64,000 nt of DNA, taken from Hybos culiciformis. Lineage: Eukaryota; Arthropoda; Insecta; Diptera; Hybotidae. The translations under genes and the position numbers were made by a program. Below, in pieces: positions 10,396 to 20,192 of the stretch (position 1 is the stretch's first letter; each line of letters opens with the position of its first letter). The DNA lies in NCBI GenBank assembly GCA_964007475.1, contig CAXFZM010000075.1:12501-76500 (forward strand), given 5' to 3'. The notes beneath the pieces were generated by a model. It saw nothing but the letters and a program-made list of their open reading frames with translations, did no database searches and was not told the DNA's origin.

Positions 10396-11259
10396 TAAAT
10401 ATATTTACCATATTTGAAACTTTCTTTAAAAAAAATATTTATATTTATTGCATCGCCTTTAAAATATTGCAATAAAACTTTAGTTAAATTTCGGTATAAC
10501 CAGAAAACGTCGAAAAACTTTATGAATCGATAAAAAATTTTTTTAATTTTCTTTAAAATAATTTAAAAGAAATATCTTTATGGATAGTCACCATTTTTTG
10601 AAGAATTTGAACTGCTGAGCGATATGATTTTTTACATAGAAATATATTTACTTAACTTTTAAATTTTATAACACTAAAATTCGATGAAGTTCTTTAATAT
10701 AGTTCTTTATATAAAAATTAAATTTTGTAAATAAAAGTCGATAAATATTTACAAAAAAATTAATAGTAATTTAAATTTTACTTTACTAAAAACTTTTTTT
10801 GATTTATTTCGGAAAATATGTTAAAGATTTTTCGATACCGATCGATACTTATTTGTGACTGGACAACTTTAAAATCCCGCATCAATTACTAACAATCGGT
10901 AAATACTCGTGATTTTAATAAAGATTCTTCACGTAAGTATAAGAATGGTTGATCGGGTAGTCATTGTTTGTGATTAATATTTACGGTTTATGGTTATTTG
11001 TTCATGGCTGCAAACTCTGACTACATTACGCATTCGTGCAAGCGTTTTAATCATAATATCAAATTGGATTTCTTTGTGTGTATACAACAAATTCCTAATC
11101 TTACCAAATCAAAGTAATTAATATTAAGCAAGCCTCTTATCGTTATTATTGCATAATTCATAATTAATATTTATAAATTACGAAAAATTCAGCAAAAAAA
11201 ATTCATATATAAATGCATGTTATGAAAAAATATAATTATTAGTTAAAAAATCTATTAAA
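10396..11259. other. Upstream region of protease copy 1
   Basis: This AT-rich non-coding sequence is shared with units 2 and 3. The only candidate signal is TATATAA at 11206-11212, about 50 bp before the ATG. Inverted similarity exists between acccgatcaaccattct (8977-8993) and its complement near 10945-10965. Nothing else is recognised. Confidence 0.4.
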
Positions 11260-12547
11260 ATGGTTTTTATACAATTCGCAATATTACATTTGTTTGTGCT
11301 ATGAGCATGGTCAAATGAATTTGGAAGAATTCTTAATAGAACCGATGCTGAAATAGGAGTATTTCCACATCAGATTTCTTTACAAGTATATGGTCGTCAT
11401 GCTTGTGGTGGTTCAATTATCTCAGATAAATGGGTGGTCACTGCCGATCATTGTATCGCGTGAGTGGAAACAAAAACTTAGTACTTCATAGCACTTCATA
11501 AATGAAGATCGTAGTCCGTTTTCCAAAAAATTTTTTGGTGACTTGTTCCCACATGTCAATTCTTACCCAAATCCAATTCCAGATTCACTTCGAGTTTGTG
11601 GTCAATGTTTCAATAAACATATAGTAATTACAATTACTCACATATAAACTATTTCATATATAACGAAATCCATTTTCAGAATTCTTGTACCACATTTGGG
11701 ACTAGATATGACGGTAATAAAATTGAAATTGAAAATTGAAATCTGTTGCAACTTTTTGAAAGTTTAAAAATATAAAACTTTTTAAGCCAGATCTTTAAAT
11801 TATTTAATTCTAAAAATTACGGAATAAAATAGGACTAAAAATGTTTTTGGTTGAATTATAGAAAAGAAACTAACACCTACAATGTTTGTATAGTTTTTCT
11901 ACTCAGTTGTAAAACTAGAAATATTTCGATGACGGATGACACATTTGTTTAATGCGTAACTCTAGTAAAATTTAAGCTAAATCAATACTTTTTTTTTGGC
12001 ATTCAGAGAATTTAAGATGAGGATGTTCAAAGTGAAGGCGGGAACAATTGCATTAAGGAGTGGTGGTACTACTGTTAAAATTAAACAGAAAATTGCCCAT
12101 AATGAACATGATATTGCTTTACTGGAATTAATGGAGCGTTTGATATTTACAGAAACTATTAGGCCCATTAAAATTGCTCGAAATGAAATACCGGCAGATA
12201 GTAACATTATTATTTCCGGATGGGGTTCCCGAGACCTGTTAACTGGTGCAACTACAAATATTTTGCAATATAATAAAAATACAATCACAAATTTATCACC
12301 AAAATCATGTGAAGCTATATTATCACGTTTCCAATTAAATTATTATGATGGTTTGATTTGCCTTGATCAAGGCGAATATTATGGCGCTTGCGCTGGAGAC
12401 TCTGGTGGACCAGCTGTATACGATAGTCAATTAGTTGGTGTCGCAAGTTTTGTTATTTGTGGTTGTGGATCTCCCTATCCTAATGTTTATATTAAAATAT
12501 CATTTTTCCTTGATTGGATTAATGAAGAAACTGGATTGGATTTCTGA
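11260..12547 (+). pseudogene. S1A serine protease copy 1, stop in signal peptide
   Basis: Two-exon chymotrypsin-family gene: exon 1 11260-11459, intron 11460-12006 (GTGAGT...TTCAG), exon 2 12007-12547. Splicing joins phase 2 to give 247 codons. Codon 15 is TGA (11302-11304), where units 2 and 3 have TCA (Ser), so translation would stop inside the signal peptide; this is the only obvious lesion. The rest is well kept: activation site GR|ILN (with Arg for Gly in NGT), TADHC with the catalytic His, HDIALLEL with the catalytic Asp, and GDSGGP with the catalytic Ser. It has NTITNLSPKS, two residues longer than copy 3. AATAAA follows at 12630. Unless the TGA is read through or polymorphic, this copy is a recent pseudogene. 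Confidence 0.85.
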
Positions 12548-12826
12548 TTATTAGCATCAATATTAATTTATTCACATACAAAAATCATTAGTCATTATTC
12601 ATTATTACGCTGGTTGTTTTTTGGGAGCTAATAAAACAGTATAAAAACACAAAAAAAGTTTCAAACAAAATTCAATTATTTATCATTTGAAATTGAAATT
12701 AGTGTTTAAATTTGCTTATACTATTTTTTTTTTTTAAATATCAAAAAATTGAAATTAGAAAATAGACCTGCTCAAAATTTTTTTTTTTGATTTTTTAACA
12801 AATTGTGTTTTAAATATAATATCTTA

Positions 12827-13260
12827 TTAATTTATTAGAACATTCAATAATTCTAAGCTTAAGTATTATAAAAGAATAGATTGGAAAGAGAACATGAATA
12901 ATTCCAAAACTACAATTTTGATTAAACCAATCAAAATTGTAGGTGGAGTAAGAAAATAACCAAAAGTGCATAATTGACACTTTTGGTGATTTTGAATAAA
13001 ATAATTAATTGAATGAAATAAGATATTTAAAATTATATTGAAGACAGGAAAATGCTACAACTGTATAGCTCGGGGATTTAGGAAAAGATAAGTACATATA
13101 GAAAATTAGAGGTAAGTATGAAGTCAGGAAAAAGGGTGCAACAGTATGTTCAACTGTGTGTAATTATAACAATTGATATGGAACAAGTAAGTAAGTAAAC
13201 AATCCTAATTAATATAAATATTTGGGAATCCATGACAAAATCTTACTTCATCAGTATTAT
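12827..13260. repeat. Non-coding; two adjacent perfect hairpins
   Basis: Two perfect inverted repeats lie side by side. At 12910-12942 the arms are CTACAATTTTGATT with a 5-nt loop. At 12959-12987 the arms are ACCAAAAGTG with a 9-nt loop. Neither is followed by a T-run typical of a terminator. No gene is seen in the stretch. Confidence 0.5.
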
Positions 13261-14001
13261 CAAAGCAACGTAAACTACTAGCAGTGCTGTGTCAAATTAT
13301 GTTTGTGTAAGTAGGTACCTGTCAAACACGATTTTTTATATAAATTGTATGGAAAAATGCAAAATAGCTATAGGTTTACGAATAAATCTATAAAATTATA
13401 ACATTTAATAAAAACTTAAGAATATCACAAGTAAGTATGTTATTCTTTAATAAATTTAAAATAATTTGTAATATTTTTTTAGATAAATTAGTCAACAGTT
13501 TTAATTAAAAAATTAAAATTTTACAGAAACAAAAAAAATCCTATTGGAAATTGAATAGTAAACTTTTAAACAGTCGATTATTGTTATTTAATTAAGGTAC
13601 AAATTTATTTATATAATTAATTTTTTATTATACTTTATTTTGTTTTTACTACTTTATTTGTTTTTTGAAATAAAATTTACAAAATCTTATTGGTTTTTTT
13701 CTTCAAATTTTATTAGTTTCAAGAAAAATGGTAAGAAAATATAGTGGCTTATTACGTTAAGTTTTTACGGTTTTTACTTGAGTTCCTAATTTTTGAATTA
13801 TAATACATCTTAAAATTTATTTCTTGAAATAAATATTTTTAAATCATTCATTTTACTTTTTTCCAAACATTTTTTTTCGTAGTTTATAAATAAGGAAACT
13901 CTTCTCCGGACCTTAACCAAAAATTATTAAATTATTTTGACAGGTACCTTTATTGACATTTGTTTTATGACACAGCACCGCTAGGAGTTTACGTTGCTTT
14001 G
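13261..14001. mobile_element. TIR element, probably hAT-like MITE
   Basis: The terminal inverted repeats run over 60 bp with mismatches: CAAAGCAACGTAAACT at the left and the complement at the right (13986-14001). Both arms also share gctgtgtca and ggtacctgtcaaa. The direct repeat GTATTAT flanks both sides (13254-13260 and 14002-14008). A 7-bp exact match (8 if one mismatch is allowed) suggests hAT, but the CAAAG terminus is not the usual consensus. There is no coding capacity in the 741 bp. Confidence 0.7.
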
Positions 14002-14008
14002 GTATTAT

Positions 14009-14256
14009 ACTTTTGCTTGTCACAAATAAAAACGAATTTTAATTTCTTTTTAAAATTTCAAAACTTGACAACAAATAAGAGAATTTTTCCTAATGTACTT
14101 AAGTATTTTAATTGAGGCTATGAGATCATTAGTGGACAAGTGAGAATTCATTATTTAGAAATACAAGCGATTTAATTTAAAAAATCGAAAGCAAAAATTA
14201 TTATAAACTTTATAATGCAAAGAACGTTTTGAAAATTTTTTTTTTTTTTGTTGTGA
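14009..14256. other. Non-coding spacer before Gypsy fragment
   Basis: AT-rich sequence in which I see no LTR, primer-binding site or gag/protease coding sequence. The Gypsy element therefore appears to lack its 5' part here. Confidence 0.4.
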
Positions 14257-17200
14257 ATGAAAACAGAGAAAATTACTTTCAATAATTTTTATCAACAAAA
14301 ACTCTGTTTTAACGACGAAACACCAGTTTATATTAAAAATTACCATATACCCCATACTCATAAGGAGATAATTACTAAAGAAGTTGAAAAACTTCTAGAG
14401 CACGACATTATAGAACCTTCCGCTTCGGAATATAATAGCCCAGTGCTATTAGTTCCTAAAAAATCATTACCTGACAGCAAAGACTGGTAATAGACTTTAA
14501 CAAAAAGTTAATTGCCGATAAATATCCCTTGCCAAGAATTGAAGACATCCTAGATCAATTGGGCAGGGCCAAATATTTTTCAAGTTTAGATCTTATACAA
14601 GGCTTTGTTCAAGTAGAACTCGACGAAAATTCACGGGACATAACTTCCTTTTCCACCGAAAACGGCTCTTTTCGGTTCAAACGCCTCTTTTTTGGGCTTA
14701 AAATAGCCCCAAATTCATTTCAAAGAATGATGTCCATGGCCTTTTCAGGTTTAACACACTCAAAAGCTTTCCTATACATGGATGATCTGATTATAATTGG
14801 TTGTGAAAACCATATGCTTAAAAATATTGAAGAAGTTTTCTCCATTTGTCGAGATCTCAAACTTCACCCCGACAAGTATCGATTTTTCCAACATGACGTG
14901 ACTTTCTTAAGGCATAAGTGCACAGACCACGGAATACTGCCAGACGACACAAAATTCGACAAAATTTTAAATTATTCTAGACCACACGACGCTGACTCAG
15001 CGAGACGATTTGTGGCTTTCGTGAACTATTACAGACGCTTCGTACCAAGATTCTCGGAGTATTCATATCACTTAACTCGGTTGATACGGAAAAATGTATC
15101 ATTTTTATGGACGGATTTATGCGAAAAATCTTTTCAATATTTAAGAATTCTCTTTTGAAACCGCCAATTCTACAATACCCTAATTTTGATAAACCTTTTT
15201 GCATCACTACGGATGACAGTAAAATCTCATGTGACGCAATTCTAAGTAGTGTGTTCAACCCCGATAATCGAGTAACCGAGTACTGGTCGATTTTCAGGAT
15301 TTTCCCATTACTCGGTTAACCGGTTAATTTCATCGAGTAATCGAGTAGTTAGTTTTTAGTTATCTTTTAAGCAAAATAAACAAATATTTTAACATTTCCT
15401 AATAAACATTGGAATTTTGGTACACGGATTCCGTGCAAAAATGTTTTACGTCCTTTACGACAACAAAAACACACGAAAACACTGGATATTTGGGCTTGGA
15501 TAAAGAATTCAGCTTCTATAACAATAAAGGCATAAATTCCGTACAACTAGAAAGGTTGTACAATGCATTATTAACTATAAACCGACCTCTACTGCATCTG
15601 AGCGAGTCTTTTCTGTAGCTGGTACACTGAAAAATAAAATCCGAAATCGAACGAGCCCAGAATCATTAAATGCACTAATTTTCCTTAAATATTATTTCCT
15701 AAATAAATAATCCGTTCGGTGTAACCGGTATTAAATTAAATTAATTAACAGCTTTAGTAGTATTGTAGTTGCAGTATTGTTCTATTAGTACATATGTGAA
15801 TTAAATATGTATTATTTATTATTTTATTTTTATCATTGAGTTATATACAATTTAACTATAATAAAAGATTAAACCTATAAATTAAAATTTTATTTTCCTA
15901 TTTTTTAGCTTAATTTAGTTTCGAGTATAGTAAGCGAGTAACCGAGTACTCGCTCAATTTTTGGTACAATATTCGAATAACCGAGTATTACAAAAACTCG
16001 AGTAATTTGGATACACTAATTCTAAGCCAAGAAGGTAGCGGCCTTCAATTACCCATCGCTTTCGCTTCCAGAACGCTCACTTAAGGTGAACAAAATAAAT
16101 CCGTAATTGAGCAAGAGCTTGCCGCAATTCATTGGGCAATAAATTTTTTCAAGCCATACGTGTATGGAAAACACTTCTTAGTAAAGACCGATCATAGAGC
16201 TCTTTCCTATTTATTCTTTATGAAAAATCCATCTACTAAATTAACTCGTATGCGATTGGATCTCGAAAAGTTTGACTTTACGATTAAATACATTAAAGGT
16301 AAAGACAATAACGGAGCTGACGCGCTTTCTAGGATCGACTTTGAAGACATAAAAAACCTACAGGATAATAAAATTTTGAAAATGACAACTCGCGCCGACT
16401 CGCGTAAAATTAATAATGAAAATAAGCAACCCAAACCCAGCCGTGACAATACAACCTCAGTGATACCAAAAATATATGAATGTACTGATATTCGTGAAAC
16501 TAAAAACTTTATCCGCTTGTTATTTAGTTTAGAGTCTAAACTAATGTTAAAATATAAAAATAAAATAATTATGAGCATAATGGGAAGCTCGATTTAGATC
16601 AACTTTTTTCAAGGCTAGATAAAGAGGCCGGCAATCGTAAAATTTTAAAGTTACAATTATCAATGAATGATGAAATATTTCATTTAATACGGATCCAAGA
16701 ATTTAAGAAAATTGCGGAATTAAGAATAAAAAATATGAGTATAGCGCTAACTGCGAAAATTATAAAAATTTATGATAATGAAGAAAAATTGAAAATAATA
16801 AAAAACCCTATTCAAGGAGGTCACACAGGTATCATGAGAACTTTAACAAAAATTAGGCAAAAATTTCACTGGACTAACATGACAAAGGATGTTATTAGGT
16901 ATATTAAGAAATGCGAAAGTTGTCAAAAGAATAAAGCTAGCACTAATAATAAAGAACAACTTGTTATCACTCCTACGTCGCAGAAAGCCTTTGATATTGT
17001 CATAGTAGACACGGTAGGCCCTTTACCAAGATCTTTAAGCGGTAATGACAGTAACCTGCGACATAACGAAATACTTAGTAACAGTCCCTATCCCTGATAA
17101 GACAGCAAAAACAATTGCTAAGGCAATGGTGGACAATTTTATTCTAGAATACGGCCCCATGAATAAATAAGAACAGATCTGGGCACAGAATATAAGAATG

Positions 17201-17796
17201 AAACGTTAAAAGAATTAGCACTACTACTTAATATTGAGCACAAAATGTAGATGGCATACCACCACCAGACGCTAGGAACGATTGAGCGAAGCCATCGAAC
17301 GTTAAATGAGTACTTACGCTCATTTATTAATACAAATTAGACAAATTGGGATGAGTACCTCAAATATTTTACATATTGCTTTAACACTACTCCATCGACA
17401 ACCCACAACTATTGTCCTTTTGAATTAGTGTTCGCAAAGAATCCACCTACATTCGACTTTTTAGAAAGCGCAAATGTAGACCCTTTCTACAATTTGGATT
17501 CCTATCAAAAAGAGGTAAAATATCGAATGCAAGTCTCCCAAAATAGAGCGCAAAACTTAGTGCAAAAATCTAAAGTTCATACAAAAAAATTTTATGATAG
17601 TAGTTTCAAGTTAAATGATAAAGTTCTTTTAAATGTAACAGATGGTGTAAGGCATAAGTTAGATCCGTTTTTTAGAGAACCCTTCACCATAATAAAAATT
17701 GAAGATACGAATTGCACGATAGTTGATGAGAATAACTCAAACTGTGCACAAAAATCGTCTAAAATTGTTCCATCAATAAAAATTAAACAATTCTAA
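14257..17796 (+). pseudogene. Ty3/Gypsy pol remnant (RT, RNase H, integrase)
   Basis: The pol domains follow in the normal order. The RT starts near 14275 (YNSPVLLVPKKSLPDS), has a small deletion/frameshift at 14488, then PRIEDILDQLGRAKYFS, and retains the catalytic YMDD (14776-14787). RNase H begins after a frameshift near 15140 and is split by a hAT at 15247-16018. It resumes with EQELAAIHWAINFF, VKTDHRALSYL and GADALSRID. The integrase from 16660 has the HHCC zinc-binding region (HTGIMRT...CESCQKNK) and VDTVGPLP; later parts carry stops near 17098, 17170, 17250 and 17338 but keep ERSHRTLNEYL with the catalytic Glu. The last ORF (17428-17796) is the C-terminal region (DKVLLNVTDG). No LTR is recognisable on either side. 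It is an inactive, solo pol relic. Confidence 0.85.
15247..16018 (+). mobile_element. Non-autonomous hAT inside Gypsy RNase H
   Basis: The ends are TAGTGTGTTC and GATACACTA (inverted), flanked by a perfect 8-bp duplication ATTCTAAG (15239-15246 and 16019-16026). Removing the insert restores the RNase H reading CDAILS|QEGSG across the site. Subterminal regions repeat cgagtaaccgagtact. The interior retains the end of a hAT transposase: LDKEFSFYNNKG near 15500, and after a frameshift PTSTASERVFSVAG followed by SLNALIFLKYYF, the hATC dimerisation domain. The rest of the transposase is deleted. Confidence 0.85.
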
Positions 17797-17828
17797 TGTA
17801 AAATATGTACAAAAATTTTGCTATAAGG

Positions 17829-17903
17829 TATGTATGTGGGTGTGTGTGTGTGTGTGGTGTGTGTGTGTGTGTGTGTGTGTGTGTCTGTGTGTGTGTGTGT
17901 GTG
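17829..17903 (+). repeat. (GT)n microsatellite
   Basis: About 75 bp of nearly pure GT dinucleotides with a few interruptions (gtgggtg, gtggtg, gtctg). It lies just downstream of the Gypsy pol end. Confidence 0.95.
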
Positions 17904-18363
17904 GATATCCATATGTTAATCTTATATTAAATCTATTTTTAGGGAAAATACTTTTTTGTAATAATAAAACTAAATATTTTTATATATATATAAATTTTTA
18001 TATAATATAAATTTTTAATGCGTTCGGGATCGTTATGTTGTATTTAGTGCTATAGAATTTAGATCACTAAATGGAGTATTATATGCGTCAATACACATGC
18101 AATCATTTAGATGCATCTGCGTAAATAATGAAAAAATTTAGATGCATCAGCGTATACAATAAAAAAATTTAGATGCATCAGCGTAAATAATGAAATCATT
18201 TAGATGTTTCGTTTTGAATATTACGTAATACCTAAACAAACATAATATCTCTCACAATATTTCAATACAGCCAAATACAAAAAAAAAAGAGAAAAAATGA
18301 GAAGAAAAAATATTCTCTCTTAGCAACTACTTCTCCCCTACGCATTAAAACAGTATATTGGAT
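17904..18363. repeat. Diverged MITE-like repeat with ~31-bp internal tandem units
   Basis: Bases 18005-18290 are a distant, opposite-orientation relative of the repeat at 10172-10393, sharing cgtcaatacacatgcaat, the tattacgtaatacc end and ctctcacaatatttcaatac. The interior has three copies of a unit built on atttagatgcatcagcgtaaa (18103-18205). The rest of the interval is AT-rich and holds no gene. Confidence 0.6.
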
Positions 18364-18533
18364 ATGTAAACAAAATTTGTTATACAACTCGTTCTGTATT
18401 TACACAAAAAATACATTGACACTTGTCAATTTATATCACTCGACCTTCGGTCTCGTGATATAAGTATTGACTCGTGTCAATGCATTTTTGTGTATACAGA
18501 ACTCTTAATTAATAACAAATTTAGTTTACATAT
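18364..18533. repeat. Foldback element, second copy
   Basis: Inverted arms (tgtaaac...aaatttgttat and its complement) surround the apex atatcactcgaccttcggtc and its partner ctcgtgatata. The apex sequence is the same as in the element at 9116-9293, on the opposite strand. Ends are tatgtaaac...gtttacata. Confidence 0.7.
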
Positions 18534-19911
18534 TCAATAATCTATATAAATATGTATAAATATGTCCTAAAGTCCATTCTTCTAAAGGGGGTAGGTGTGG
18601 TACATTTGTACCGAATATTACGTACTTACCTTTCCTGGGCTTACCTTTCACAACCAGTATTTTATACATGTTGCAGCAAACGTACTTAAAATTCTAAATA
18701 AGTCTCAAATTAAAAACCCAAAAATGTCTAAGTATAAAAACTTGACTTTAATTTATTTTCTAATGATAAAATATGTTTGCATAATCATATTTTATCATTA
18801 TTATCTGTCCTAATATATTTAATTCAAGTGGATCTCAGATAACAAGCCAAATATTTTCCCAAACACGATTTCTATGGAATGCACTTGTGCATACCAATTA
18901 AACCCACTAAAACTCTCTTAAATATTTCGTCCTCATTCCATTCCATTATGTTTCTCTCTTTATGATCTATGAATGCAATTTGCATGCATAGAAAAAGATA
19001 ATATAAATTAATTAGGATAATTAATGAGAACTCATTAATAGTTTGAATTTCAGTGAATAAAGTTGTTTAAAAATACGAATACTGTTTTTTTATTTAAATA
19101 TCAAGATATCAATCAATCATGCTACAAAATATTACCTGCCCAAAAATTTTGGGTAGGGAGCTACAGTTAGGATTTTTCCGGCTCAAAATATGCAAAAAAA
19201 AAAAACACACGAAGCAGTCATCGAACTGCTGACAGAAGTTAATACTTAAAAGATTTAAACTATGAAATAACAGTGGCTACAAATGATGGCTGCTCAGTAC
19301 AAAATGTAAATTAAACTGACTTTAGGTCACATACAGTATTATTTGGCATCATTAACTTATTTCTGAAAATGTTTCATTTTCCATTTTATAAACTTTATTT
19401 GATTTCGGAAATTCAGTCAATTTTATTTTTTTATTTTTTGCGGTTTCCATTTTAAATCAATGATAGCCAAAGACAAACAGCTTCATACAAAATTTTTTTT
19501 CTGTTTTTTATTTTCATTTTATTAAACAAAATAAAATACTTTCAAAATATTGATAATTAAAGATGTGTGTAATCAGAATTTTATTTTGTTCTACTAACCC
19601 TTAAAATAAAAATACAAAAAACAAAGAAGTTGTATGAAAAATTGAAGAATAATAGGGTGCACTTTTCAGAAATTTATCCAAAAAAGATTTAGATATTACT
19701 TACATCCAACCCATACAGCACAGAAATAAATTACAAAAATAGAAATGTTTTGAAGAGAAAAAATGTATACGGCTTTATGTCTTATACTTGAAAAAAAAAA
19801 ATTTATTTTTGATTTTATATCCAATAGCTGTGGTTTCAACAATGTGACATTTATATAATATAGTCATCAACCCATGCTCAGCTACGGACTGTGAATGATT
19901 TATTTTTCTAA
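18534..19911. other. No recognisable gene
   Basis: AT-rich sequence of about 1.4 kb. The two short ORFs here (72 and 77 residues) have no family signature and low-complexity composition. I see no terminal repeats, tandem arrays or RNA gene. Confidence 0.5.
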
Positions 19912-20064
19912 AGCTATGGTTTCCTAGGAAAACGGTGCCGTAAAACAGCGGCCGTAATATTACGTTGAACATTCGACGGAATATAACGGCCGTTAAAACG
20001 GCAATCAAATACGGTTTCCTAAAAAAAGCGTTGCCGTAATATAGCGGTCATAAGGCTGTCATAA

Positions 20065-20172
20065 GGTCATAAGGCTGGAAGTCAATAAGGCTGTAAAAAC
20101 GGTCATAAGGCTGGAAGTCAATAAGGCTGTAAAAACGGTCATAAGGCTGGAAGTCAATAAGGCTGTAAAAAC
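20065..20172 (+). repeat. 36-bp tandem repeat, three copies
   Basis: Three exact head-to-tail copies of a 36-bp unit start ggtcataaggctgg at 20065, 20101 and 20137. They lie just upstream of the LINE coding region and may be the LINE 5' UTR, where tandem promoter-like repeats are common, or part of the host TIR element. Confidence 0.85.
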
Positions 20173-20192
20173 TGTTGACCGCCGGTTCGTAG

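Larger units (their letters stand above)
2191..12826 (+). repeat. Unit 1: old diverged copy of protease-bearing unit
   Basis: This stretch aligns with 40920-48440 (unit 2) and 56870-63440 (unit 3) except for two insertions specific to it, 2956-5870 and 9113-10395. By eye, units 2 and 3 resemble each other much more closely than either resembles this copy, so it reflects an older duplication. Bases 2191-2955 and 5871-6085 hold no recognisable gene. They contain a short direct repeat (tgatattaagtttcat, three times at 2211-2280), and the rest is AT-rich. Confidence 0.85.

Noticed and set aside
11977..12288. Minus-strand ORF of 103 residues, with relatives at 47572-47835 and 62576-62833
   Set aside because: Antisense shadow of protease exon 2.
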